A stretch of DNA of 64,000 bases from Psoroptes ovis (Eukaryota; Arthropoda; Arachnida; Sarcoptiformes; Psoroptidae). The stretch lies in NCBI GenBank assembly GCA_002943765.1, contig PQWQ01000001.1:2166001-2230000 (forward strand), given 5' to 3'. The notes beneath the pieces were generated by a model. That model did no database searches. It worked only from the letters and a program-made list of their open reading frames with translations, and was not told the origin of the DNA. The position numbers and the translations under genes were made by a program. Positions within the stretch are counted from its first letter, which is position 1. The number at the start of each line of letters is the position of its first letter. Shown piece after piece: positions 47,249 through 58,407 of this stretch.

Positions 47249-49837
47249 ATGAATCGATTAAATCTTAAAGAATTAGATCAACAATTGATAAATTGCACGA
47301 AAAATTCAAAAAATAATCCATCAATATCATATGATCAATTGTACGATATTGCTAAATCAATCATCGCCATTGATTTTAATCAACATGCATCATTTAATCA
47401 ACCAAAACAATCTAATAATGAAAATGATGAATTAGAAACAACATTAATCAAAATATTACAATTATGCCAAACAATAATTGATTTTCTATTGTCAGATATC
47501 AAACGCTTACAATTAAAACAGAATAAATTTTCGAATCATTCTAATTTGATCAATGAAAATAATAAATTAAGGAAGTTATTACATCTTCAACAAAAAGCAA
47601 TTATTTATCGTCGAACGGATATATTACAAGCGATTTCAACATCAAATGTCAGTTCTATTAAAAATGAACCAGACGATGAATCGACATCCATAATGAATAA
47701 TAGCTTTGATCAATTATCTAGCGATAATTGTACGAATAAAACCGATTCAACGATAATCGTCACAAAAATTCAATGTATATACTGTTCAAAATTATTTAAT
47801 GATTCTCAAGCATATACAAAACATTTACAGCTGCGTCATTTGAATTTCAACAATGACAATCTGAATCACACTAGCAATAATGATTCAATCAGCTTGGATG
47901 ATCAATCTTTATCATTACAAACATCAATTACATCAAATTTATCATTTGTACAGCGTATACTGAAGCAACATTGTTGTTTGAAACAATATCAACAAGAGTT
48001 ATACTCATCTCCATTGTCGAAATCTTCTGCTGATGAAGAACCAGCGACAATAACAAGTGATAAAATTCAAAAATTAGTTGCCGAAATTGAAAAAATGAAA
48101 AATAAATTGATTAAAACTGAAGCGAAATTGAATGAAGAACTGACAACACGCGATATGTTGGTGAATGATTTGAAAAATAATTTCAAACAACAAATACAAA
48201 CAATTCAAGCAAAATTTGAAAATAAAATACAAACATTACAGTCAATGTATGATGATCAGCGCAACCGAATAAAATTAGCACAGTCACATGTTATTCAAAT
48301 TGATGATAAACAAATGATGGTTGATAATCAACAAGTTATAAAAAAATCAACAAATGAATCAATAGAACCAGCTGTTAATGATATCAAGCATGAAAATACG
48401 GCCACAATCGATGATAGTGATATTAATGATGATAATAAAAATCAATTAAAACAAAATCTGCGTATGGAATTGATAACACAATTGACAGCAAAACGTGAAT
48501 CAAGAAAACAAGCCATTATTAACGAAAGAATAAATGATGAAAATAATAATTATCAAATCAACAATAAAAAAACGGATCATTCAATCGATAAGTCGGATAG
48601 TAGTCAAATTATCCAAGAACAAACAAAAGCAGATATTCAAAATTCAATTGAATCAAGAATAAATTGTTATTTGAATAAAAATGATAACGAAAATAAGAAT
48701 GATGACAATGCTAGCGATAATAATAAAAATGAACAATTTGATGTGGCGATGAAACGTATAAATGATGATCGTAACCTATTGATACAGCAATCAAGATACG
48801 ATTACGATTTTGTCAAGATTGAATCATCAATACGTAATATGATCGATGTTAAATTGAAAGATAAGATGGATCAAGAAGAAAATAAACATTCTATTGATAA
48901 TCCTGATCTAATTGATTCAAAGAATGGCAATTCTAAAAACGAAATTGAGATAATTGAAATTAATTCTCAAATTAAAGATTCATCTAACAAAAGTTCTAAT
49001 AGCAATGATGGATCAAAAGTGTCAAGTAAAACAGATGATAATTCTAAGCAATTAAAATCAATCCTCAAAATGCCTGGAAATCGGGTACAGAAAAATACTA
49101 AAGGAAATATAAGGTTTAATAATGAAGTAATTGAATTCGAAATCAGTCCATTGAACAGTGATAATGAAGATGTAGATGATAATTTGGATATGAATGATAT
49201 GGATTCGAATTGGATGCAATCAAATGATAGTGTCGACGAAAATCATATACAATCAACAATAACTATCACGGACGATGATAATAATAATGAAAATGATGAA
49301 AAACAAAAATTGCCAGATATACCGTCGATATCATCTTCGACAAATTCATCAACAAGTAGTTCAGATGATGAACAGAATGATGATGGACATTCTAATATAA
49401 TGAATACAATTCCAAATGAACCATCGTCACTTCATGGGAATAGACAATTAATTGAAGTTGATGTTCATGATGTCAATGGCAGATCATCAATATCATCATC
49501 TGCAACAATAAATTCAATGCCTATACCTGCCAAACGTAAAACTATTCAAAATCAATCACATTCAACATCAGATAATGACGATAAAATTAATAATACAAAT
49601 GGACAAAAACTTCGGGTATCTGAATTGACCGAATTGATTGAAAAAAAATTACAAAATCCAATGCGTTCGAATTTGGCGCAAAATTTAGATTCAAGTTCAA
49701 ATGGTAAAAAATTGCCACCCATTGGATCAATGATTAGTATTAAATCTACAAAATCAAACAATGAAAATGATACAATTGCGAATAATTATGCAAAAAGAAA
49801 CAATATACTCGATTCTTATGATCTTTATGAATTTTGA
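47249..49837 (+). CDS. DZIP1: DZIP1 (Iguana) homologue, ciliary basal-body zinc-finger protein
   Basis: DZIP1/Iguana localises to the basal body and is needed for ciliogenesis and Hedgehog signalling. A single exon encodes 862 aa (human DZIP1 ~870). Residues ~1-110 resemble the Dzip-like N-terminal domain (LDQQLINC..., then a helix TLIKILQLCQTIIDFLLSDI). A lone C2H2 finger near residues 175-197 (CIYCSKLFNDSQAYTKHLQLRH) occupies the position of the single DZIP1 finger. A coiled coil follows (about 270-345, KIQKLVAEIEKMKNKL onward). The remainder is Asn/Asp/Ser-rich and probably disordered. The assignment rests on the combined layout of N-domain, single finger, coiled coil and matching length, rather than long identity. 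It starts a close head-to-tail series with MSH2 and PEX6. Confidence 0.78.
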   Translation: MNRLNLKELDQQLINCTKNSKNNPSISYDQLYDIAKSIIAIDFNQHASFNQPKQSNNENDELETTLIKILQLCQTIIDFLLSDIKRLQLKQNKFSNHSNLINENNKLRKLLHLQQKAIIYRRTDILQAISTSNVSSIKNEPDDESTSIMNNSFDQLSSDNCTNKTDSTIIVTKIQCIYCSKLFNDSQAYTKHLQLRHLNFNNDNLNHTSNNDSISLDDQSLSLQTSITSNLSFVQRILKQHCCLKQYQQELYSSPLSKSSADEEPATITSDKIQKLVAEIEKMKNKLIKTEAKLNEELTTRDMLVNDLKNNFKQQIQTIQAKFENKIQTLQSMYDDQRNRIKLAQSHVIQIDDKQMMVDNQQVIKKSTNESIEPAVNDIKHENTATIDDSDINDDNKNQLKQNLRMELITQLTAKRESRKQAIINERINDENNNYQINNKKTDHSIDKSDSSQIIQEQTKADIQNSIESRINCYLNKNDNENKNDDNASDNNKNEQFDVAMKRINDDRNLLIQQSRYDYDFVKIESSIRNMIDVKLKDKMDQEENKHSIDNPDLIDSKNGNSKNEIEIIEINSQIKDSSNKSSNSNDGSKVSSKTDDNSKQLKSILKMPGNRVQKNTKGNIRFNNEVIEFEISPLNSDNEDVDDNLDMNDMDSNWMQSNDSVDENHIQSTITITDDDNNNENDEKQKLPDIPSISSSTNSSTSSSDDEQNDDGHSNIMNTIPNEPSSLHGNRQLIEVDVHDVNGRSSISSSATINSMPIPAKRKTIQNQSHSTSDNDDKINNTNGQKLRVSELTELIEKKLQNPMRSNLAQNLDSSSNGKKLPPIGSMISIKSTKSNNENDTIANNYAKRNNILDSYDLYEF

Positions 49838-49998
49838 ATTTTTTTTGCGTAAAAAATCAAAAATTTTTATCTATCGATTATATCGATTCTTTGATTTTTG
49901 ATCTGTTTACAAAATTGCGCTTAAATTCAAATTAATTAAAAAATTTCATCAATTTTAATTTTGTTTGAAATTTTGATTCATTTGTCTATAAAATAATA

Positions 49999-52819
49999 AT
50001 GGCAAACAATGGTATTGTTTTTCATTGTTCCATTTTCATTGTTTTCCTTTTTGATATGTATTGATTTTTTATTTTTTTCATTCATTTTTTTCCAAAAAAG
50101 AAACATTTGACGCTGAATTCATACAATTCTATCTTGAAAAACGTAAAAAAATCAGTGAAAATTCTGGCAATCTATTTCAATTATACAATCATGGCACTGT
50201 TTATTCTTTGCATGATAATAATGCTGAATATGTATCTAAAAATTTTCTCAACACTATCGAAAGTTTGAAACAACTTGATATTGAAAATGAGCAAATGATG
50301 TACACATTGATTAGCCAAACTCGTTTTCCATCATTGATAAGGCATTTATTGATTGAAAATAATTTCGCTATTGAAATATATTCTAAAACTAATCCCAAAT
50401 CAAATTTGAAAAATTGGCGATTGGAAACAGAAGCATCACCTGGTTGTCTCGGTGAATTTGAAAATCTTTTATATGAAGCCGATGTGAATATCTCTATTCA
50501 ATTATCAGCTGTTTATATATTTAATGATGGGAACGGCATCGAAGACAGTCAAAACCTTCATGTATCCATCGTCTCAATTGATCCAATTGAATGTGGTATT
50601 TTCATTGGATATTTCGAAGATAATGATTGTTTACGTCAATTGGAAACCATTTTAGTGCGCTCTAATCCAAAAGAATGTTTTATACCTGATTCGAGTAATT
50701 CTTTCAAGAAATTAACTCAACTATTGCGTAGAAATCATGTTATGATACGTAAATATTCAATTCATTATCAGAATGATACTCAATTAGTGAATGTATTGAG
50801 AAATTTAGCTGCTCCAGAATGTAAAGAAATTGTTGAAAAATTCATTAATCATCCAAACTTTTGTGATGAAATCCTGTATCCGCTCAAACCATTATTGATG
50901 AAACAAAAATTGCTAACAAATGAAAATGAATTGATTTTGGATGATTCTGGTTTGAATTATCCACGTGATTGTTTTTTCATACAAATTTTAAAGCTAGAAC
51001 AATTTGTTCGTTTGGACTTATCATCTATTCAACATTTGCATTTGTTCCCAACGCAAAATGATTCCAAATTAAATCAATCATTATTCCAAATTTTGAATCA
51101 ATGTAAGACAAATTGTGGTGGTAAACTGTTGGAACAATTTTTACGAAAACCATCAACTGATTCACTGATCATCAAATCACGTCTAGATATTGTGGAATTT
51201 TTCATTGAAAATCCAGCCATATTGAATGCGATTCGCGAACAAGTATTGCCCAAAATGCCTGATGTATCGAAACTATACAAAAAATTGAAAACAAATCGTT
51301 ATCAAATTAAAGACATATTCAATCTTTATTACATTTTAGAATATCTTCGGCATTTATTCAAAATTTATGATAATAATAACAGTGAAAAATTTCCAAACAT
51401 CATAAAAGAAGTATTATTAGGTAAATTATCAAAATGTTTATCCCAAACAAATGATTTATACATGAAGCTGGTACAATCGCTTGATTTGGATAGTCTCGTC
51501 CAATCAAAAGATTATAAATTGAATGCTAAAATTTTTCCAGAACTAATCGAAGTTGATGCATTGATTAGACAATTTACAAAATATGTGCAAGACGAGCATT
51601 CAATGCTAACAGATAAATATGATTGTAATATCTCATTGGAACAAAGTAAAGACCTTGGTTGGTATTATGAAATAAGTAAAAATACAAAGATTGATAACTC
51701 AATCATGCATCAATTGATTTCATCGAAATCGGAGAAAAGCACAAAATTCACAACTCGTTTACAAACCGAAATAAATGATGAATATATTTCAACATTGAAA
51801 CAATATGAAAAATTGAGTCAAAATTGTATTCGACTAGTATTGCAAGAGTGTAGTGAGTATAGGCCATTTTTATGTAGAAATTATTTCATATTAATTTTTA
51901 TTTCAAATTAGAAAGTGAATTATACCGAATACCATCATTACAATCCTATATATCATCATTGGATGTATTATCAACATTTGCTAAATTCATCATTGATTCT
52001 CCATTCCCATATGTGAAACCAGAGGTGATTGATGAGAATAATCATGAAATTGTATTGAAAAAATTTCGGCACCCAATTCTTGAATCGATAAATGGCCGTC
52101 AATTTGTGCCAAATGACATCAAATTTGACAAGAATTCAAAAGTTTACCTGATTACAGGGCCTAATATGGGTGGTAAATCTACATTATTGCGTTCGATTGC
52201 GCTTTCAGTATTAATGGCTCAAATTGGATGCTATGTTCCATGTGAATCAGCACGTATTTCATTAACGGATGCAATCTACACGCGCATGAGTTCGAATGAT
52301 GATCAATCATTAGGTGTGTCTACATTTATGGCTGAAATGCAAGAAATGGCCGGTATACTCAAATCAGCTAAATCAAGTTCTTTGATATTGATCGATGAAT
52401 TAGGACGTTCAACATCAACCAATGATGGTTTTGGTTTAGCGCAATCAATAATTGAATATATTGCTAAAGAAATGCATTCTTATACATTATTTGCTACACA
52501 TTTCCATAATTTAGGACTATCTTTGCCGAAAGGATTAATTCATCGTCTACATATGCAATCAAATTTTGATGAACATCAAAAATTAATCATACATTATCGC
52601 GCACAATTGAATGATGAACAGTCAGAACATAATTCGCAATCTTTCGGTATTGAAGTAATGAAATCGGTTGGAATGCCTGAATATTTAATCAATGAAGCGA
52701 AAAATCGTTTGGAAAAAATTTACAATTCAACTATTGATTCGAAAATATTGGATGAACTCTTGGAATCAATGGATCAATCATCAAATTTAAGTGCTGAAAA
52801 AATTTTTGAATTAGTTTGA
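49999..52819 (+). CDS. MSH2: DNA mismatch repair protein MSH2
   Basis: MSH2 is the common subunit of MutS-alpha and MutS-beta, which recognise mismatches and small loops in nuclear DNA. Three exons are proposed: 49999-50011 (13 nt, encoding MANN plus one base), 50101-51852 and 51912-52819, giving 890 aa. The tiny first exon yields MANNETFDAEFIQFY, aligning with the MSH2 start, whereas the main exon alone has no ATG. Landmarks are EASPGCLGEFENLL (connector), SKDLGWYYEISKN (clamp), Walker A TGPNMGGKSTLLR at ~671, VSTFMAEM, Walker B/signature IDELGRSTSTNDG near 750, and FATHFHNL. The signature normally reads DELGRGTST; here Gly is Ser. The RMSSNDD loop also departs from the usual RxGAxD. The C-terminus (ILDELLESMDQ) stops somewhat short of the human protein. 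Confidence 0.93.
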
Positions 52820-52922
52820 TAAATCAAAATCAATTTTTTTGTTCGAAAGATGGTGCTTAATACAATGTAAACAAATGACACATGTTGAGTATTTGAAAAA
52901 TTTGAAAAATTAAAATAAAAAA

Positions 52923-55397
52923 ATGAATTTGCTGATCAAAGATTTGAATATTATGATAATAAATAATCGAAATGATTTTAAAAATTTTCTATCGACCAAT
53001 GAAAACATTGATGATATTGATCTAGACAATGGCACTATAATAATATCAAAAAAATATGAAAAAATTTTGAAACGATTCGATTATGTTTATGTTGAATTAA
53101 TAATTAATCATGCTAATCATAATTACAATACGACAAAACGCTTATTGCAAGTATTATTCCATGGTTTTATTGATGATAATGATAATAATTGTTATGTATC
53201 ACAACAATTATGGTTCAATTTAAAATTTCAACCATTATATAAAAATTTACATAAGAATTTTCATCACTATCAATTGATTAATAAAAATTATCGTATTAAT
53301 ATTTATAAATCATTTGAAAACGGTAATGAAATAGAATATATCGAAAAAATTCAATTCAATATTATTCGCTCTCCAAATTACATCTGTGATTATGATCTAG
53401 CCAAAGAATTTTACAAATATTTAGCATCTAATAAAACGAAAGGAAAATTGAGGAAACGCTTATTAAGGGCCAGAGATGTGATAGCATTAAATATTGACAG
53501 TAATGAATTTTTCTTTGATAACAACAAAATATCATCGTTTCAGCAATTCGAAACAGTTATTTATTTACAACTTACTCTAGTTAATTGCGAAAATGATAAT
53601 AATTATTACATGACCACAAATGAAATTGATTCCGATAAAATCGATATATATCATTCAGGTAAAATATTATCGATATCACCAACAGCAATGAAATATTATT
53701 TCGAAGATCGTACAAACGTATTCGATTATGATTTCTATCAAACAATTCTCAATGAACAAATTGAACATTTATCTTATGAAATCAAACCATATTTACTTCG
53801 GATACCATCAATGCCTGTTGGAACATTTTTGCTTAAAAATTATGACGATCGACTGGCATCGACTAAATTAATTTATTCAATAGCTGAATATTGGCATCTC
53901 AATGTTTATGAAAGTAATGCCAATATAGACTTATTATGTGAGTCATCGCAAACAACTGAAGCTAAAATTTCAAGTTTTTTCTCAAAAATTTATGAATATG
54001 CACCTTGTATCGTATTGATACATAATTTGAATTCATTAATGAAATCTGACATTTATGATAATAACAGAACTATTGATTGTTTTCGTAAATCATTGCTAAA
54101 ATTATCAAATGAAGATAATGTTTGGCCAATAATCATTGTTGGCACTGATAATCAATTATCTGATTCTAGCAAACCGAATTCTCGGCATCCATTGTCGATG
54201 CTATTTTCACATATTATCCGGTTAAAACAATTAGATGAATCACAAAGGAAATTTATTTTCACCACCGTGATTCGAAAAAAATTCAACACAAAAATCATCA
54301 ATGAAGATAAATTACAAACACTGGTTGATTCAAGTGTAGGATTGAATTTAAATCAAATTATAAGCATCATACAAAACATATTCTGCACACATGCAACTAG
54401 TGATTTCGAATCATTTTTGAGTGCTATACAATCAGCGTTTCAAGAATTTCTATCTGAAAACAAAAGCAATTACACACTTCAAATACCAGATGTCCACTGG
54501 TCAGATGTTGGTGGGTTAGAACAAGTAAAACAAGAGATCTTAGATACGATAGAATTGCCTTTGAAACTCGGTTTAAATTTTGATGAACTTGGTGTAAAAC
54601 GTTCGGGAATTTTATTATATGGGCCGCCTGGAAATGGGAAAACTTTATTGGCAAAAGCTGTTGCATCTCAATGTCGAATAAATTTTATCAGTGTCAAAGG
54701 TCCCGAATTGATAAGTAAATATGTTGGTCAAAGTGAAGAAAATGTTCGTAATTTATTTGCACAAGCTCGACAATCATCACCTTCGCTGATATTTTTTGAT
54801 GAACTTGATTCATTAGCACCAAGCCGTGGCCGATCAGGTGATTCCGGTGGCGTCATGGATCGAGTCGTTTCACAATTTTTGGCCGAATTAGATGGAATAA
54901 ATGTCAATGAAATGAATAAAGATACTGAAAGTTTGTCAACATCACCGATTATATTTGTCATCGGCGCCACAAATCGTGTTGATTTGATTGATTCAGCCCT
55001 GCTTCGTCCTGGTCGTTTCGATAAAACGATCGAAGTTCCAATTGCTAGAGATCGTCAATCACGTTCTGCAATCATAAAAGCATTGATAAGAAAATTCAAA
55101 TTTGAAGATGAAGAAATTGATAGTGATAATCGCATGACACGCGATGAAATTGTTGATCAAATTGAAAAATTGCTGCCTCCCGATCTATCCGGTGCTGAAA
55201 TGTTTGCTATTTGTTCATCATCAATGATGATTTGTATACGGCGGATATTATCATCCAAAAATATTCCATTCAAAGCTGAAAATTATGAAAGTGATGATGA
55301 TGATATTGAAGATGATAATCACAACAAATCAGTCATGAAAATAGAATGTAAACTTGATGATTTTCGACAAGCAATTTTGTCGAAATATAAGCGATGA
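52923..55397 (+). CDS. PEX6: Peroxisome biogenesis factor 6 (PEX6), AAA ATPase
   Basis: PEX6 forms a hexamer with PEX1 that pulls ubiquitinated PEX5 receptor out of the peroxisomal membrane. A single exon encodes 824 aa (human 980). The N-terminal domain and first ATPase module (D1, about 290-500) are poorly conserved and D1 has no recognisable Walker A, as is common for PEX6. D2 is well conserved: VHWSDVGGLEQVKQEILDTI from ~524, Walker A GPPGNGKT at ~567 (Asn in place of the common Thr), pore segment SKYVGQSEENV, Walker B LIFFDELDSLAPSRGRSGDS, and second region of homology GATNRVDLIDSALLRPGRFD. The RGRSGDSGGVMDRVVSQ block is a PEX6 hallmark. An acidic Asp/Glu run precedes the last helix. The stop is 36 bp from the stop of ALG14 on the other strand. 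Confidence 0.93.
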   Translation: MNLLIKDLNIMIINNRNDFKNFLSTNENIDDIDLDNGTIIISKKYEKILKRFDYVYVELIINHANHNYNTTKRLLQVLFHGFIDDNDNNCYVSQQLWFNLKFQPLYKNLHKNFHHYQLINKNYRINIYKSFENGNEIEYIEKIQFNIIRSPNYICDYDLAKEFYKYLASNKTKGKLRKRLLRARDVIALNIDSNEFFFDNNKISSFQQFETVIYLQLTLVNCENDNNYYMTTNEIDSDKIDIYHSGKILSISPTAMKYYFEDRTNVFDYDFYQTILNEQIEHLSYEIKPYLLRIPSMPVGTFLLKNYDDRLASTKLIYSIAEYWHLNVYESNANIDLLCESSQTTEAKISSFFSKIYEYAPCIVLIHNLNSLMKSDIYDNNRTIDCFRKSLLKLSNEDNVWPIIIVGTDNQLSDSSKPNSRHPLSMLFSHIIRLKQLDESQRKFIFTTVIRKKFNTKIINEDKLQTLVDSSVGLNLNQIISIIQNIFCTHATSDFESFLSAIQSAFQEFLSENKSNYTLQIPDVHWSDVGGLEQVKQEILDTIELPLKLGLNFDELGVKRSGILLYGPPGNGKTLLAKAVASQCRINFISVKGPELISKYVGQSEENVRNLFAQARQSSPSLIFFDELDSLAPSRGRSGDSGGVMDRVVSQFLAELDGINVNEMNKDTESLSTSPIIFVIGATNRVDLIDSALLRPGRFDKTIEVPIARDRQSRSAIIKALIRKFKFEDEEIDSDNRMTRDEIVDQIEKLLPPDLSGAEMFAICSSSMMICIRRILSSKNIPFKAENYESDDDDIEDDNHNKSVMKIECKLDDFRQAILSKYKR

Positions 55398-55433
55398 ATT
55401 CTTTTTTTTTTTTATTTTTATAATACAAAAATT

Positions 55434-56096
55434 TCAAACCAAAATACCAAGAAATTTTGCTCTAGAATATCGATTCGATAGTTTTGGCCACTGTACCAAA
55501 AAATGATTGGCCAATCTAAAATGATAGACTAATTTTCCAGTCAACGATAATGATCTTGTTCGGCAAAAGCTCTCAACAAATACGATTGTTGTTTGATATG
55601 ATAATATACGGCATGCAATGATCACAGGTATGCAAACACCAGGACCATTACACAACAGGATTCTTGGACGCAATTGAAAAAAAATTTTCAATGATTGACA
55701 AAATGCAATTATTGTTGTCCAAATAGATGTCCAAAAACTTTGATGCACTTTACGACTTCGTTGTATTTCATATGATTTTAATTTGATTTGACTAACATTA
55801 TTTATTTCCATTAATAGCTTTTCAACTTTATTTGCGCTCAATTTATCATTTTTCGACATAATGAAAATTATTTCTTCAAACATTGGATTGTTTATTCGTT
55901 TATTGTCATCTTTATAATCATATTCATCTGCAATCAATGATTTGATTAAAGTAATCATTTCATGTGTGTGGCCACCACTACCGAGCACGGAAATCATTGA
56001 TTTATCAACATCAATAGATTGATCGATAATTAATAAAAATACGATTATTCCTAGGCAAATTGTTGATGAAATGATCAATAGAATCATGAAAAACAT
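55434..56096 (-). CDS. ALG14: UDP-GlcNAc transferase subunit ALG14
   Basis: ALG14 anchors ALG13 to the cytoplasmic face of the ER; the pair adds the second GlcNAc to dolichol-PP-GlcNAc in N-glycan synthesis. A single minus-strand exon encodes 220 aa, similar to human (216). Residues ~3-24 form the N-terminal membrane helix (MILLIISSTICLGIIVFLLI). The Rossmann motif ISVLGSGGHTHEM follows. Later blocks are IQRSRKVHQSF, LCNGPGVCIPV, VFVESFCRTRSLSLTGKL, FLVQWPKL, and the C-terminal LGILV, all matching the family in order. It is convergent with PEX6 (36 bp between stops). Its promoter side carries a foldback element 95 bp upstream of the start codon. Confidence 0.95.
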   Translation of the reverse strand: MFFMILLIISSTICLGIIVFLLIIDQSIDVDKSMISVLGSGGHTHEMITLIKSLIADEYDYKDDNKRINNPMFEEIIFIMSKNDKLSANKVEKLLMEINNVSQIKLKSYEIQRSRKVHQSFWTSIWTTIIAFCQSLKIFFQLRPRILLCNGPGVCIPVIIACRILSYQTTIVFVESFCRTRSLSLTGKLVYHFRLANHFLVQWPKLSNRYSRAKFLGILV

Positions 56097-56190
56097 TATC
56101 TCTTGGATTCAAAACTAAATTCAAATTAAAGTTTTGTTTACATTACTTATACGACGATTGTGACATGAACGGAATGATATTTCACAATTA

Positions 56191-56392
56191 CTAGATGGCT
56201 GGAGTTTACTTTGTTTATTTCCCAATATGCATGGTGCCTATTTATACGTTACTATCTATTACAACCCAATAGGATTCACCTCACAACAATTGCTGCTCTG
56301 TGGTGAACTCTATTAGGTCGTAATAGATTGTTAGATGCGAATCGGCACCACCACAAATTGGTAAATAAACAAAGTACACTACGGCCATCTAG
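56191..56392. mobile_element. Foldback element (MITE-like) with about 90-bp inverted arms
   Basis: The left arm (56191-56280) and right arm (56302-56392) are inverted copies that share CTAGATGGC, TACTTTGTTTATTT, GGTGCC, TCTATTAC and TTCACC blocks with scattered substitutions and small indels. Only a 21-base loop separates them. The ends CTAG/CTAG contain a TA on each side, compatible with a TA target site of a Tc1/mariner-type nonautonomous element, although other boundaries are possible. There is no coding capacity. It lies 95 bp upstream of the ALG14 start codon. Confidence 0.75.
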
Positions 56393-56680
56393 TTCCAGTT
56401 CACTATATTTTCGTTCATGTTACATGAACCAACTATGAAACATCTTACGTGGCATCATTTCATTATCTAATTTGCCATCAATGGTAATGTGTGGGCACTG
56501 AGGTATTAACTATGGCAGATAGTTCTTAAAAAATCGATAGATGGCGGGTAAAAAAGTAAAAATAGGCTTAGAAAAAAGAGTTAATACAGTCAAATAATCC
56601 TAATATTCAAACGTTTAAAAAGAGAATGAAATTTAATTGTTTAGTGCTGTAAGTAACTTGTAATATAAGTTGCAACGATT
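56393..56680. other. Short spacer between the foldback element and the retroelement remnant
   Basis: AT-rich sequence of about 290 bp without gene; the boundary with the retroelement is not sharp. Confidence 0.4.
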
Positions 56681-58220
56681 TGCCGCAATGACGCCAGTTT
56701 TTTTCCATATCGTGCAGCGATGCAGATAATTCGCCAACACGAGGAATGAACTTGCGGTAAAAATTGACTAATCCAAGAAATCTTTTGAGTGATTTCTTGT
56801 TAGATAGTCAATGATGGCTTGGACTTTGTCCATTTCGGTTTGATGCCATCTTTGGTTAATGGTTATGACCCAAAAAATCAACTGTTTTAGCTGCAAAGTG
56901 ACATTTGTTGCTGTTAATAGTGATGCCATGTTCTTCCAATCGCTGAAATAATATTTTAAGATGATTCAAATGTTGCTTTTCATCTTTGCTGGCGACTATA
57001 ATGTCATCCAGGTAGACATAGATGAAGTCTAAGCCTCTGGTGATATCGTCGATGAAGCGTTGGAATGTCTGCGCAGCGTTGCGGAGACCGAATGGCATTC
57101 GTGAAAATTCGAACAAACCAAATGGTGTGATGGCAGCTGTTTTTTTAATCGAATTTTCATGCACTGGAATTTGCCAATAAGCAGATTGAAGATCGATAGT
57201 TGAGAAGAATTTGGCACTATAAAGTAACGTTCGGGGTAATTGATGCACTAGTTTATCAATAACAATTTATTAATTTTCAAATCAAAAATAAAGAAAAGCA
57301 AAATTAAAATTAATTTCTAATTATTTTAAATTCAAGTTTTTCGAATCGTTTATATATCGATTCGACCATTAATTCAATCACTAATAAACTTCGTTTACAC
57401 ACCATTGATTTCAGCTGTGAAATCATGTAAATATCTAATAGGATATTTATCAACAAGTGTTATGTTGTTGAGTGTTCGATAATCACCAAACGGTCGCCAT
57501 GATCCGTCTTTTTTGGGAACCATGTGAAGTGGTGATGACCAACAGCTGTTTGATGGTCTGATGATGCCGTCACGACACATCTTATTGAAAGCTTCTTTCG
57601 CTTGTCTTAATTTTTCTGGCGGTAATCTTCGAGCTTTGAAGTTAGTAGTCGAGTAGGTTGAGGACCGCAGATTGAATGTTCTCGGAGCAAACCAGAACAC
57701 TTGGCTGTTTGAGGAACTGGCAGGATGCTGAAGCTATGAACCTTGTCGTAAGGTCGATCAGTCGTTGATTGACCAAGTCTGGTGCTAAGTTGAATTGTTT
57801 GAGGAAATCAGCACCGATTATTGGGTTAATCGTGTCAGCCACTATAAAGTTGAATGGGAAAGATCGCCTCAATACCAAGTCTATTGTGAGAAGGGTTTTT
57901 CCATAGACTTTGATGGATGACCCATTTGCTGCTACTAAGCTGATTGATGTCGGCAATAATTTGAATGATCGCTGAAATGGCACAATTGAAATTTCAGAGC
58001 CGGTATCGATCAAAAAATTCAAATTTATTTTACGACATTTCACAAATAGACGCAGACTTTGGCCAGCAGTTGGAGCCGTGGCTAGTATTCCAACGTCTAG
58101 TACGTTTTATAAATCACCAAAAGATGAAGAAAGTGGTGGCAATTGTTGTTCGATGGCTGCTGTCGATGGTGGAACTGAATGGCTGCACATCAGCGGAGCA
58201 TGGCTTTGGGCAAACACGAT
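56680..58220 (-). mobile_element. Decayed Ty3/gypsy-type retrotransposon fragment
   Basis: On the minus strand, the order from right to left is as follows. First a possible gag end (58220-58045), then an aspartic protease with FLIDTGSEISIVP (near 58020). Next comes the start of reverse transcriptase (RRLPPEKLRQAKEAF, SPLHMVPKKDGSWRPFGDYR; 57660-57400), then the RT palm (STIDLQSAYWQIPV, RMPFGLRNAAQTFQRF, active-site YLDDIIVA; 57248-56856), and the RT tail and RNase H border in other frames to about 56680. It is broken by frame changes near 57650 and after 56880, and by about 150 bp of foreign AT-rich sequence at 57249-57405 inside RT. RNase H, integrase and LTRs were not found. It cannot encode a working polyprotein. 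Confidence 0.88.
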
Positions 58221-58407
58221 GAACAGTTTAAAAAAAGAGTAAAAATTTTAAAATATTTCCTTACTAATTTACAAAAGAGGAACAAAAGTGAAAAAAATTG
58301 TTTTGCACTGGTGTCACACTATAACAGAGGAAACGGAAGTCTCTTTCACAAAAATAAGTTCGAAATCTGCCTTTTCTTATTTCTACCCTATAACAACTAT
58401 CGAAATG

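Noticed and set aside
50061..50100. MSH2 starting inside the T-rich stretch of the main ORF
   Set aside because: The stretch has no ATG, encodes Phe-rich sequence and looks like the polypyrimidine tract of an intron; the 13-nt exon at 49999 gives a better start.
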